In this document: positions 7,932 to 17,294 of the stretch, piece after piece
How positions within the stretch are numbered: the first letter of the stretch is position 1
How the letters are laid out: every line of letters starts with the position of its first letter
Assembly (NCBI RefSeq): GCF_001682865.1
Contig: NZ_MAQX01000034.1
Coordinates: 413,569 to 477,568, forward strand
DNA length: 64,000 bases
Source: Bacillus sp. FJAT-26390
GTDB taxonomy: Bacteria > Bacillota > Bacilli > Paenibacillales > Paenibacillaceae
Reading direction: 5' to 3'
Notes under the pieces: model-generated
Told to the model about the DNA's origin: nothing
Database searches by the model: none
What the model saw: only the letters and a program-made list of their open reading frames with translations
Position numbers and translations under genes: made by a program

Positions 7932-9992
7932 TTAAGCTTGCCTATATAACAACAGCTTAGACTCGGCCGGCGCCAGCGCAATACGATGCTCATCGCCAGC
8001 AGTCTCTATGCGCCATTCTTCTCCGCTCCATAAATCCCGAACGACTATCCCCTTAGAGGAATCTATGCCCATTCTGGCAAATGATGCGAGCTTTGCGCTC
8101 TCGTTCTCTACGTCAAAATTAAACGCGGCAACGTATGTGCCCTCCGCTGCGCTTAATATGAACAGCCCTTCACTCTTGCTGCCGCTTCTTCCCTCGACCG
8201 GACGGAAGGTTTCGCCGCGCCGCGCAAGCGCCATAACCTCTTTATTCGTCACCAATTGCTTCGCACGCCGCGCAGCTTCCTCCACACGGTAATCATCGCC
8301 AAGCAGCAGCGAGGTACCCGCAATAACCGCGCTGTTCAACCTGCTTCTTCCCTCATGCTCGCTGATCGCACGCTGATTATCGCTTTTGTATAGGACAACA
8401 TGATCGGGATCGTTAAAGCGATAGAGGTTATCATTGATCCACCAGCCGTAAGTGAGTGCGTTCAGCATATATTCGGTATCATCAATCGTCCCGAATGCAT
8501 CGCAGGATACGCGGCGGCTATGTGCATAACCATGCGGCAATAACGGTGCAATAGACAGATTGATCAGGAAAGGCCGGCCAATACGCTCTGGAGCAAGCGT
8601 CTCACAGATAGCAGCCATGCCAATGTTATACGCCTGAATGCCTGTTCTTACCTTAGGATCATGGAATACGCCTTCCATAGCGCCGTGCGTCAGAAAATCC
8701 AGCTTCACATAATCAAAGCCCTGCTCTACAAAACGATCCAGCATTCGCTTAATCCGCTCAAGCGCTGCGGGATGCGACGGATCGATGGCGAATGCGCCAT
8801 CAAGCTTCGGAAGAGGCTGCCCTGCACGATCCTTAATTAGGATGTCCCGGTAGAGCACAGCACCGTCCGTTCCTTCAACCGGCGTCATCGGATCGCTTCC
8901 CCAAAACGCGAAGGGCGTGAAATAGATGCCCGGCTTCTGGCCGTTAGCCTTCACCCGTCTGACCGCATCGTTCAACTGCTCCTCGCTCAGACTATTCCAG
9001 AAGGCATCAAAGTTCACGTACAAGCTTCCATTGTCGTCAGCAAAACCGTTTTGCTGCAGCTCCTTGGAGAAAAAATCCGAAGTGTGCGTATAAACGTCAT
9101 AATCCAGCTTACCCATGACAGCAGACCAGCTGTTCCAGCCCATCGGCACGCCGCCATCCCATGGGAGAGCGGGGGACAGCACCGCGTTCGCCTTGCCGTA
9201 CGCCTCAAGCCCATCGCGGTAATCAGGGAAAGCCCCTACAAAAATCGTCGGCGATACGATGCTTTTGCCGCGAAGAGAGCCATGAGCAATGGTATCCCTT
9301 GTTTGCAAATCAGCTGCTCCGCCGTAAACGCGAAGTCTGCCAACCGCTTCCGCAAACGTACCCTCCACGACTAAGCCTGTTTTCCAGGTATCATGAGTTA
9401 CCGATCCAAGGACAAAGCCGTTGCGGCTTGTCGATTGATAAATAGCTGTCGTCTCGTAGCTATGCACGCTGCAAGGAATGGCATGCGATGCAAAGCGGAC
9501 CCATTTATCATTATCGAAAGGAACGAACAGCGCTCTGATCTCCTCGCTAGTGTCTGTACCCTCAGCGAATTGCACAACGCTTCCATCATTCAAATAAGCA
9601 GCAAGCGGAGTCAATTCATTGGTCTCCCATTCGGATTCGCTTTCCACTTCGAGCTCAGTCAGCAAATAAGGGAGCTGCTCATACATGCGAAAATGCTGGC
9701 GCATCGCCGGCTTCCCAAGCTCCTCATGCTCGAAGCTCCAGCTCACGCCTCTGCCGAAGCCATCCTCGATCGGCTGAACCGAGGTTTCGTTCACGATATG
9801 CTTGCTATAATACGTTGAGCGCAGCTGTTCCAGCCCGTAACGCGCTTCCGCATAAAGTCCGATCAGCGCTTCGCCAGTGCTCCAGCGCAGCGTCACGGTT
9901 CCATCCCCCGCATTCGCCTTCGCCTGAATGATGCCATTGTCTACGATGTATTCGCCTTCTGCTTGCCTCAGCTCGAATGTTCCTATGTTCAT
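7932..9992 (-). CDS. Cytoplasmic alpha-galactosidase (clan GH-D, GH27/GH36-like)
   Basis: A 686-residue enzyme without a signal peptide, so probably cytoplasmic. It has an N-terminal beta-sandwich (~1-270), a TIM barrel (~280-590) opening with GGVPMGWNSWSAV, and a C-terminal beta domain. The barrel carries YVKLDFLTHG, with Asp432 as probable nucleophile, and RRVSCDAFG, with Asp498 as candidate acid/base. Both motifs also occur in the secreted paralogue at 17295-20318. Family members release terminal alpha-linked galactose or related sugars; the exact linkage is not readable from sequence. It is the last gene after an importer operon, 68 bases beyond the binding protein gene and a hairpin, and has its own TAGGAGCTGAT ribosome-binding site. 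Confidence 0.82.
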   Translation of the reverse strand: MNIGTFELRQAEGEYIVDNGIIQAKANAGDGTVTLRWSTGEALIGLYAEARYGLEQLRSTYYSKHIVNETSVQPIEDGFGRGVSWSFEHEELGKPAMRQHFRMYEQLPYLLTELEVESESEWETNELTPLAAYLNDGSVVQFAEGTDTSEEIRALFVPFDNDKWVRFASHAIPCSVHSYETTAIYQSTSRNGFVLGSVTHDTWKTGLVVEGTFAEAVGRLRVYGGAADLQTRDTIAHGSLRGKSIVSPTIFVGAFPDYRDGLEAYGKANAVLSPALPWDGGVPMGWNSWSAVMGKLDYDVYTHTSDFFSKELQQNGFADDNGSLYVNFDAFWNSLSEEQLNDAVRRVKANGQKPGIYFTPFAFWGSDPMTPVEGTDGAVLYRDILIKDRAGQPLPKLDGAFAIDPSHPAALERIKRMLDRFVEQGFDYVKLDFLTHGAMEGVFHDPKVRTGIQAYNIGMAAICETLAPERIGRPFLINLSIAPLLPHGYAHSRRVSCDAFGTIDDTEYMLNALTYGWWINDNLYRFNDPDHVVLYKSDNQRAISEHEGRSRLNSAVIAGTSLLLGDDYRVEEAARRAKQLVTNKEVMALARRGETFRPVEGRSGSKSEGLFILSAAEGTYVAAFNFDVENESAKLASFARMGIDSSKGIVVRDLWSGEEWRIETAGDEHRIALAPAESKLLLYRQA

Positions 9993-10021
9993 TGTTAATC
10001 AGCTCCTAAGTTGGAATTAAA

Positions 10022-10044
10022 GAAGGCCGGCTGCGCCGGCCTTC
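10022..10044 (-). terminator. Intercistronic hairpin after binding-protein gene
   Basis: GAAGGCCGGC-TGC-GCCGGCCTTC is a perfect 10-bp stem with a 3-base loop, and on the transcribed minus strand it is followed by TTTAATT. It sits between the binding-protein stop and the alpha-galactosidase start. It could be a partial terminator or protect the 3' end of the upstream message, lowering enzyme expression relative to the binding protein. Confidence 0.7.
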
Positions 10045-10060
10045 GTCAAACAAGCTTTCG

Positions 10061-11677
10061 TTATTTCCAAAGCTCCAGACGGCTATTGTAGTTGGTCGTG
10101 TAGATTGCCTCTACCTTCTCGTCGCCAGCCGCTTTCATATCGCTCAGCATTTTATCGAAGATGCTGCTTGCTTCATCAGCAGTCTTCGCCATAATCGCTT
10201 TCGTCAATGCCTGCTTAACAATATCGGTTACTTTCTGCTCATTAAGCGCTTCAGGCGTTCCGCCCTGAGGCCCTATACCCTCGTAGATAACCGAGTCGTA
10301 TACGGAATCAGATAGGTTCTTGAGCGCCATTTGATCTACTGCACCCCGTTGATAGCGGCCCGGTAAATCATAAGGCGTTCCGTCCGATCCATTGCCGTTT
10401 TTAATAAACCAAGTCCATTTGCGAATGCCCGTTTCTTTCGCGTATGCATTCCAATCGTTCTTAAAGCCTTGCAGCACTTCCGGACGAGGCGTATGCTTGC
10501 CGTCCTTCATATCCCAGTGCTGTCCTTCAATACCCCACATCAGCAAATATTGGCCTTCCTCGCTTGCCAAGAAGTTCATAAATTTCATCGTGCGTTCCGG
10601 GTTTTTGTTTTTCTTCGTAATCGTGATGGCATCCCAGCCCAGTGAGCTCCGTCCGCCATAAGTCGTCTTACCTGGATCTACGCCATCCGCTACAACTTTG
10701 TAAGGGAACAGCTGCGACTCTTCGCCGCGATCCTTCAACAAAATGGTATTAGCGGCACCGGGATCCCAGAAAGAGCCTGTAGTCGACAGAATCGTTCCTG
10801 TTGCTAGCTTCTGCTCCCAAACCTGCTTTTTATTGATTGCCCATTCCTTATCCATCAAGCCGGAGCGGTACAAATCATTCATATAAAGAATCATGTCGCG
10901 ATATTTCGGGTCTTTTACGTCAAACTTGATTTTCCCGTTGTCCTCGAACATAGGCATTAGGCCAAACATCCCTTTGAATGTGTTGAACGAACCGCCGAAG
11001 TTTTCTCCGTCCATCGTGAGCGGGATCGTATCCTTGCCATCCATACTCGGATATTTTGCTTTGAAATCTACAAGCAGCTGCTTGAATTCCGACTGCGTGA
11101 AAGGCACGCCGCCTTCCGCTTTATCAGGAGCCAGCTCCTTCAAAATATCTTTGCGAATGTTGAAACTGTAGACGGGTTCGTTCTCAAATCCGTACCAATT
11201 GGATAGATAGTAGTTTTTCCCATCCTTATAGCGCGTCTTGTTCAGCACGTCGCCATACATGGTCGTTACATCTGGACCATATTTTTCGATCAATTCATTT
11301 AATGGAATAATAGCACCGGAGTCGATATATTTGTTGACCAGATCGCTTCTGCGGTCGAACAATATAATGTCGGGCAAGTCGTCGCTTGCAAGCATCAGGT
11401 TAAGCTTTTCTGCCGGATTGCCGGTCGGTTGCTGAATTTCAATCGTAATTCCCGTGCGCTTCGTAATTTCCGCCGCAACGGTGTTTGTGAATTTGTCGGA
11501 TGTATTTTTATCAAAGAAGGTTAGCGTCAAAGGCTCGTTCGAATTCGCGCTTTCTGAACCGTTTCCATTTGCAGTTGTGTTTCCGTTATTTTTTGTATTG
11601 TTGGAGCCGCAAGCCGATAATACGGATATTACAACGATTAAGCTTAGAAAAAGAACGATCCGTTTTTTAATTTTCAT
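10061..11677 (-). CDS. Sugar ABC transporter solute-binding lipoprotein (LplA type)
   Basis: A 538-residue lipoprotein. The signal peptide (MKIKKRIVLFLSLIVVISV) ends in the lipobox LSACGSN, so the mature protein is anchored outside the membrane at Cys. A short N/G-rich linker precedes a two-lobed binding fold typical of large LplA-type (PF01547/PF13416 clan) CUT1 binding proteins (LTFFDKNTSDKFTN..., LPDIILFDRRSDLVNKYIDSGAIIPLNELI). It captures the oligosaccharide for the two permeases encoded just upstream. The ligand is probably an alpha-galactoside, judged from the alpha-galactosidase downstream. No ATPase gene is nearby. Confidence 0.88.
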   Translation of the reverse strand: MKIKKRIVLFLSLIVVISVLSACGSNNTKNNGNTTANGNGSESANSNEPLTLTFFDKNTSDKFTNTVAAEITKRTGITIEIQQPTGNPAEKLNLMLASDDLPDIILFDRRSDLVNKYIDSGAIIPLNELIEKYGPDVTTMYGDVLNKTRYKDGKNYYLSNWYGFENEPVYSFNIRKDILKELAPDKAEGGVPFTQSEFKQLLVDFKAKYPSMDGKDTIPLTMDGENFGGSFNTFKGMFGLMPMFEDNGKIKFDVKDPKYRDMILYMNDLYRSGLMDKEWAINKKQVWEQKLATGTILSTTGSFWDPGAANTILLKDRGEESQLFPYKVVADGVDPGKTTYGGRSSLGWDAITITKKNKNPERTMKFMNFLASEEGQYLLMWGIEGQHWDMKDGKHTPRPEVLQGFKNDWNAYAKETGIRKWTWFIKNGNGSDGTPYDLPGRYQRGAVDQMALKNLSDSVYDSVIYEGIGPQGGTPEALNEQKVTDIVKQALTKAIMAKTADEASSIFDKMLSDMKAAGDEKVEAIYTTNYNSRLELWK

Positions 11678-11777
11678 CTTAGAAATCCCCCTTGTTGTGA
11701 TTTTATTATAATCCCTTTTCTAACAAAAAAGCATGTTGTTCCCGCTCGCATCACCTCCAGCAATTAATCCGAAAAGC

Positions 11778-12665
11778 TTAGCTTTTTACTGCGCCTAGCG
11801 TCATGCCTTTAACGAAATACTTTTGCAGGAACGGATACACCATTATTATAGGAAGAGTCGCGACCATGGTGGCAGCCATGCGAATCGTATCCGGCGAAAC
11901 GGCCAAACGTTTGGTGGCATCGGCAGCCTGCTGCGCATCGCCGACCATCGCGCTCGTTTGGTATTGGTTCAAGATTTTGACCAAAACCGCTTGCAGCGTT
12001 TTTAGATCGGGGTTATACGTAAAGACATAGGAATCAAACCACGAATTCCAGTGCATAATCGCCGTGAACATGCCGATCGTCGCCAGCACCGGCGTTGTGA
12101 GCGGCAAAATGATTTTAAAGAAAATTTGCAAATAATTAGCGCCATCGATTTTAGCCGATTCATCAAGCTCCTGCGGCAGCTGCTGCATGAAGGTTCGTAC
12201 GATGATCATATAAAACACGTTCATCATGCTTGGCAGAATAAACACCATGAAGCTGTCGATCAAATGCAAGCTTTTGAGCACCATATAATAAGGGATGAGC
12301 CCGCCGCCAAAATACATCGTGAACACGAAGTACAGCGACCAGAAGCGGTTGCCCACAAGCTCGCGCTTGCTCAGAGAAAACGCAAGCATGCTGATGACGA
12401 CGACCGCGAGCGGCGTACCGATTACGGTCCGCAGCACGGTAACTTTGATCGCGAGCCAAATCTCGCTGTCGGACAAGATTTGTTTGTAGCTGGCCAAGCT
12501 GAAATCTCGCGGCCACAAATATAAGTTTCCGCGGAGCGTGTCCTCTGCGCTGTTAAGCGAAATAATAAAGATGTTCCAGAATGGATAAAAGGTTACGATA
12601 AACACCGCTATGATGAAGATATAGACAACGGACATAAACAGAAAATCATTTTTAGCTTTTATCAT
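11778..12665 (-). CDS. Sugar ABC transporter permease (YtcP/LplC type)
   Basis: A 295-residue inner-membrane permease with six predicted helices. Recognisable are FTMYFGGGLIPYYMVLK, the ATPase-contacting EAA loop (LDESAKIDGANYLQIFFKIILPLTTP) and the family ending VYPFLQKYFVKGMTLGAVKS. Its intact C-terminus serves as an internal reference for the frameshifted paralogue at 2780-3659. Second gene of the operon, 27 bases after lplB-like and 100 before the binding-protein gene. Confidence 0.9.
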   Translation of the reverse strand: MIKAKNDFLFMSVVYIFIIAVFIVTFYPFWNIFIISLNSAEDTLRGNLYLWPRDFSLASYKQILSDSEIWLAIKVTVLRTVIGTPLAVVVISMLAFSLSKRELVGNRFWSLYFVFTMYFGGGLIPYYMVLKSLHLIDSFMVFILPSMMNVFYMIIVRTFMQQLPQELDESAKIDGANYLQIFFKIILPLTTPVLATIGMFTAIMHWNSWFDSYVFTYNPDLKTLQAVLVKILNQYQTSAMVGDAQQAADATKRLAVSPDTIRMAATMVATLPIIMVYPFLQKYFVKGMTLGAVKS

Positions 12666-12692
12666 GACATGCTCTCCTTTTCATTTTTTGCA

Positions 12693-13682
12693 CTAGAACA
12701 ACGACTGCTCGTTCATTTTTTTGGCCATCGTATTGACGCTTAAGACTAAGATGAAAGCGACGACCGACTTGAACAAACCGACTGCTGCGCCGTAAGAGAA
12801 CATTCCATTTTGCAAACCGTATTTGTACGTGTACGTATCGATAACTTCAGAGTATTGAAGCACCGTATTGTTTTGCAGCAAATATTGCTGATCGAAGCCC
12901 GCGTTCAAAATGCCGCCTACCGCAAGAATGGCAAGAATGATAATCGTAGGTTTAATCGACGGCAGCGTGATGTGAAGCATTTGCTTTAACCGGCTGGCGC
13001 CATCAACCTTCGCCACCTCATAAAGCTCAGGATTGATTGCCGAGATAGCGGCCAAATACATAATGGCGTTGAAACCCATGTCCTTCCAAGTGTTGCCAAT
13101 AGCGATAATCCACCAGAACAACGGACCTTTTTGCATAAATTGGATCGGCTCGTCGATGAACCCAAGCCCCGTTAAAATATTGTTAAGCACGCCTCCCGAG
13201 GAGAGCACCGTAATGATGATATTGGCTGCAATGACCCATGAAATGAAATGAGGCATGTAGGATACGGTTTGAAATGTCCGTTTAAACCAACCGTTGCGCA
13301 GCTCATTAATCATCAGCGCTAGTATGATCGGCATCGGAAACCCGAAGATAAGCGATAGGAAGCTTTGAGCCAGCGTATTGCGCATCACTCGGTAAAAATC
13401 ACCGTTCGTAAAAAAATAGTTGAACCACTCAAGGCCAACAAACTCCGTCGTGAAAAACTGTCCAAAAAATGATCCTCCGCCTGGCGAATAGTTAATAAAA
13501 GCCATGTACAAGCCAAACATCGGCACGTAAGAGAATAAGAGTGTAACGACCAAGGCCGGAAGCATCAGTAGATACAATAACCGCTGCTCCTTCAACCTGC
13601 CCCATACGTTAGAATTTCGAATGCTGCGCTTGCTTTTTGGTGGAACGGATTTACTTGGTTCCGCTTTCAATATTGATTCCAT
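12693..13682 (-). CDS. Sugar ABC transporter permease (LplB type)
   Basis: First gene of the alpha-galactoside import operon, 329 residues from ATG at 13682 with GGAGG 7 bases upstream; in-frame codons further upstream lack a ribosome-binding site. It has six TM helices, YVPMFGLYMAFINYSPG near the first periplasmic loop, SYMPHFISWVIAANII and the EAA loop YEVAKVDGASRLKQMLHITLPS. The FDQQYLLQN segment is typical of LplB-type permeases. It is divergent from the response regulator at 13874. A TATAAT at 13723-13728 (minus strand) lacks a matching -35, as expected for an activator-dependent promoter. Confidence 0.9.
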   Translation of the reverse strand: MESILKAEPSKSVPPKSKRSIRNSNVWGRLKEQRLLYLLMLPALVVTLLFSYVPMFGLYMAFINYSPGGGSFFGQFFTTEFVGLEWFNYFFTNGDFYRVMRNTLAQSFLSLIFGFPMPIILALMINELRNGWFKRTFQTVSYMPHFISWVIAANIIITVLSSGGVLNNILTGLGFIDEPIQFMQKGPLFWWIIAIGNTWKDMGFNAIMYLAAISAINPELYEVAKVDGASRLKQMLHITLPSIKPTIIILAILAVGGILNAGFDQQYLLQNNTVLQYSEVIDTYTYKYGLQNGMFSYGAAVGLFKSVVAFILVLSVNTMAKKMNEQSLF

Positions 13683-13873
13683 GCTATAGCCTCCTGCCAG
13701 TCTTGCGTTGCTTTGTGCTCTCATTATAGGCCCCGTTATGCAGCTCATTCTATACAAGCATTTAACGATTCGTATCCGAAAACGACAGAGTTCCATAAGC
13801 TCCATTGTTGAAATGCGTCATAGCGGATAAACTAGTAAAACATCCTGATACAGGATAAAAGGTGGGGACAACC

Positions 13874-15451
13874 ATGTACAGTATATTGATAGTGGATGAC
13901 GAAGCCATTGAGCTTGAGACGATGGAGCATTATGTGCCATGGGACAAAATCGGCATTACGGTCGCGGGAACCGCACGCAATGGGAAGGAAGCGCTCGGCA
14001 AGCTCGCCGAATTAAAGCCCGACATCATCTTAACGGATGTGCGCATGCCTATCATGGACGGTCTGGAATTCGGAAGAAGAGCAAAGCAAATCGATAAAAA
14101 TGTCAAAATCATATATCTGAGCGGACATAATGAGTTTCAATATATTAAGGCGGCGCTTAATATCGAAGCGACCGGCTATCTATTGAAGCCCATCGATATG
14201 GAGGAGCTGCTCTCCTTGCTGGAGAAGGTGAAGAAGAAATGCGAGGAGGATCAATTAGCGGATCAGGGCGGCGACTGGGTACGGGAGAAGCTGATGATGC
14301 GCATTATACGGGAGCCCGATCAGGAGAAACGTTATGACTATACCCGGCAGTGGGCGCTGAGCGCAGCCGATTTTATCGAAAGCAAGCCGTATGCGGCCGT
14401 ATACGCCACCTTCGACTTGCCGCCGGCATATCCGAATGAAGCAGCGCTCCCTTCGAGCCCGGCAGCAACCGACCGGACGGAGCTATTCCGCAGCGTTGCG
14501 AGGCAAAAACTCGATTCCTATGTCATCGTGGAGGCCGAGCCTAACGCCATATTCGTCCTCTTTCAATGGAAGAGCGAGCAGCGCGCGGCTCAGTCTGCAG
14601 CAGATTTCTGGGAGCTGTTCCGCGAGCAGGCAGCACCCGCCGATGGATCGCAAATGACGATTGGCTTGTCCAATCCATTTATCGGCTTTCACCAAATCTG
14701 GGAGGCCTGCTTGCAAGCGCGGTCATGCAATGACGAGAAATTTTACAAGCTAAATGGGGGTGTAATAACGACTAATGATTTGAAGCCGTCCAAGCAAAAG
14801 GATGAAGACGGCGAGCAGGCCGCAGCCCGGCTTGCGTCCTCTATACAGTCTGGCGACGCCGAGCAGTTAGCCTTGCAGCTGGAAGCGTTCTTCCAAACGA
14901 TTAGAGACGAGCGCATCGATCGCAATTATGCCATCCGGACGATTCTGCGGTTATTAACCGCTCTGGAACAGCATTTCTCCATGCTGCTGGCAGGCTCGCT
15001 CAAGGAGCTGCTGCTTATGGATCATTGGAAGGAAATATCGTCGATGAGCTCAGCCGCCCATATTCAAGCATATGTCAGCCATTTCTGCGATGAGATGAGA
15101 AAGGCGGCAAGCGAGCGCGATGTTGACCGCAACCAATCGGTTGCCGACCAAATCGTAAAGCTCATCGGCGAGAGATATCATCTTCCGCTTACGGTTGAAG
15201 AGATCGCTAAGGAGGTCTACCTTTCACCGAACTATATTCGTACGATTTTTAAGGAAAAGATGGGCGAGACGATTTTGGATTATTTAACGAAGATCCGAAT
15301 GAACCGGGCTGCTGACCTTTTAAAGGATAAATCGTTAAAGGTTCGCGAGGTTGCCCACAACGTCGGGTACGAGAATGTCTCGTATTTCTGCTCCATCTTC
15401 CAGAAGCATAGAGGCAGCACCCCTAACGAATATCGGAAAATGTATTTATAG
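13874..15451 (+). CDS. Response regulator, CheY-AraC type (YesN-like)
   Basis: A 525-residue transcription activator starting at ATG 13874 (AAAGGTGGGG upstream). Residues 1-125 are a receiver domain with the acidic pocket DDE (8-10), phospho-acceptor Asp55 in LTDVRMPIMDG, and the Lys in LLKPID. A variable middle region (~130-420) is followed by an AraC-type double helix-turn-helix at the C-terminus (LTVEEIAKEVYLSPNYIRTIFKEKMGETILDYL, then VREVAHNVGYENVSYFCSIFQK). It is paired with the sensor kinase 16 bases downstream and divergent from the importer operon, which it very likely activates. Confidence 0.93.
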   Translation: MYSILIVDDEAIELETMEHYVPWDKIGITVAGTARNGKEALGKLAELKPDIILTDVRMPIMDGLEFGRRAKQIDKNVKIIYLSGHNEFQYIKAALNIEATGYLLKPIDMEELLSLLEKVKKKCEEDQLADQGGDWVREKLMMRIIREPDQEKRYDYTRQWALSAADFIESKPYAAVYATFDLPPAYPNEAALPSSPAATDRTELFRSVARQKLDSYVIVEAEPNAIFVLFQWKSEQRAAQSAADFWELFREQAAPADGSQMTIGLSNPFIGFHQIWEACLQARSCNDEKFYKLNGGVITTNDLKPSKQKDEDGEQAAARLASSIQSGDAEQLALQLEAFFQTIRDERIDRNYAIRTILRLLTALEQHFSMLLAGSLKELLLMDHWKEISSMSSAAHIQAYVSHFCDEMRKAASERDVDRNQSVADQIVKLIGERYHLPLTVEEIAKEVYLSPNYIRTIFKEKMGETILDYLTKIRMNRAADLLKDKSLKVREVAHNVGYENVSYFCSIFQKHRGSTPNEYRKMYL

Positions 15452-15467
15452 GCTGGAGTGAGCGTGC

Positions 15468-17225
15468 ATGAAAAGGCTAACAGGATGGCTGACTAGGCCT
15501 TTTAACAATTTGCGGCTGCGGGAAAAGCTGTTTGTCATGTTTTTGCTCGGCGCGATAATCCCGCTGCTGTTTTTTGTCTTATATTCCTATCAAACGATCA
15601 AGAGCGAGCTCTCGGACCAAATGTATACAAATTCCGTATCGTCCGTCGCGCAAATCAATTCCAATCTGGAAAATAAACTGGACTCGTACACGAAGCTTTC
15701 CGCGACCCTTTATTTGAACACTACGCTGCGCGCTTATTTAACGAATAATTACTCGGTAGAGCCTTCTCTGTTTGTTGATGCCTATCAATACATCAATAAT
15801 ACGTTTTCCAATATGCTCACAACGAATCCTGACATTCAATCCATATCGATATATATCAATAATGATTCTTTGCCGGCTGACGGCATCTATATCAAAAGAA
15901 TGGATCAGTCGTTCAGAAATTCGGTCATTTATCGCTCGCTGCTCAACAGCTACGGCAACGTACGCTTTGTTTCTACGCCGCCGGCCGCCGATCAGCCGTC
16001 TATGTTCACGTTGACGCGCATGCTTAACATTAGCAATCTCGACAATGCGTACGGAATATTAACCATTAACATTTTGGAATCGGATATTTACCGCTTAATG
16101 GAGAAGGAAACATCGGAGAAAACGGTACTCATCGCAAATGAAAGAGGAATCATTATGTCGGCGAAGGACAAGTCGATGTTGAACCGTCCGCTTGAGCAAT
16201 ATGTGAAGGATGATTTTCCGAGCAGCAGTCAAGGCAGATTCGACAGCACCTTTAACGGAGAAAAAATGCTTGTTGTCTACAACACGACCAAGTTTGGCTG
16301 GAAGAGCGTCTCTCTCGTTCCTTACAGCAGCTTCCTATCCAAAGCCAATAACACCGCTAAGCGGATATTAATTTATGCGCTGATCAGCTTTGGCGTTATG
16401 GCTCTGCTTATCTACGTCACAGCGCGGCTGTTCACCAAACGCGTCGAGTACTTGGTTGGCATGATCCGCCGCATCGAACGGGAGGAATTTGACCTCGTCG
16501 ACATTCGGCCGCTTGGGCGGGATGAGATCGGGCAACTGGGCAATGTGCTGCGAAAAATGGCGCAGCGGCTCAGCAATCTGATCTCTGACGTTTATAAGAA
16601 GGAAATCGATAAGCGGGAAGCAGAGATGAATGTGCTCCAAGCTCAAATCAATCCCCATTTTTTATACAATACGCTGGCATCCATCTCATCGCTCGCCATT
16701 CGCAATTCGGACCAGCGGATGAATAAGATGGTGACCGATCTGGCTAAGTTTTACCGGATATCGCTTAACAAGGGCAAAAACCAAATATCGATCCATGAAG
16801 AGGTGCAGCTGACCCGCTACTACGTAGCTATTCAGCAGGTGCGCTTCGCCGATCTTATCCGTGTCCACTATCAAATCGACGAGTCGGTGCTGCCGTGCCC
16901 AATCGTGAAGCTGACGCTTCAGCCGTTCGTCGAAAATGCAATGAACCATGCTATATGGGATGACAAGCTTGGTATTAACATTATGATCAAGGCTTACCGC
17001 GAGGGACCCGATATTTTGCTTAAAATCATTGACGATGGCATGGGCATGCGCATGCAGGGAGAGCTCGGCAGCGAGCTTCCAACGAGCGGCGACACCTTGT
17101 CGGGCTATGGCATCCGCAACGTCGACAATCGGATTAAGCTGTTATATGGCGACTCCTATGGCATCTCGATTTATAGCAGATTAGGCATTGGCACGACCGT
17201 CACGATCCGTATTCCCGGAAAGTGA
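15468..17225 (+). CDS. YesM-type sensor histidine kinase
   Basis: A 585-residue membrane kinase. TM1 (~20-42) and TM2 (~300-322) flank an extracellular sensor domain of ~250 residues, probably dCache-like. A HAMP linker follows, then the His_kinase domain (PF06580) with phospho-acceptor His397 in INPHFLYNTL, then an ATPase domain with N-box FVENAMNHAIW, G1 box DDGMGM and G2 box GYGIRNVDNRI. Kinases of this class sense extracellular sugars, often with the cognate binding protein. It forms an operon with the response regulator and a terminator follows at 17247. Confidence 0.93.
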   Translation: MKRLTGWLTRPFNNLRLREKLFVMFLLGAIIPLLFFVLYSYQTIKSELSDQMYTNSVSSVAQINSNLENKLDSYTKLSATLYLNTTLRAYLTNNYSVEPSLFVDAYQYINNTFSNMLTTNPDIQSISIYINNDSLPADGIYIKRMDQSFRNSVIYRSLLNSYGNVRFVSTPPAADQPSMFTLTRMLNISNLDNAYGILTINILESDIYRLMEKETSEKTVLIANERGIIMSAKDKSMLNRPLEQYVKDDFPSSSQGRFDSTFNGEKMLVVYNTTKFGWKSVSLVPYSSFLSKANNTAKRILIYALISFGVMALLIYVTARLFTKRVEYLVGMIRRIEREEFDLVDIRPLGRDEIGQLGNVLRKMAQRLSNLISDVYKKEIDKREAEMNVLQAQINPHFLYNTLASISSLAIRNSDQRMNKMVTDLAKFYRISLNKGKNQISIHEEVQLTRYYVAIQQVRFADLIRVHYQIDESVLPCPIVKLTLQPFVENAMNHAIWDDKLGINIMIKAYREGPDILLKIIDDGMGMRMQGELGSELPTSGDTLSGYGIRNVDNRIKLLYGDSYGISIYSRLGIGTTVTIRIPGK

Positions 17226-17246
17226 CCTTACATCCTCTTGGCTCAA

Positions 17247-17290
17247 AAAAATCCCCCGGGTAGCGTCGTTGCTTCCGCCCGGGGGATTTT
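17247..17290. terminator. Bidirectional terminator
   Basis: AAAATCCCCCGGG and CCCGGGGGATTTT form a 13-bp perfect stem around a GC-rich loop, flanked by A and T runs. It separates the convergent sensor kinase and secreted alpha-galactosidase genes. Confidence 0.92.
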
Positions 17291-17294
17291 AGAT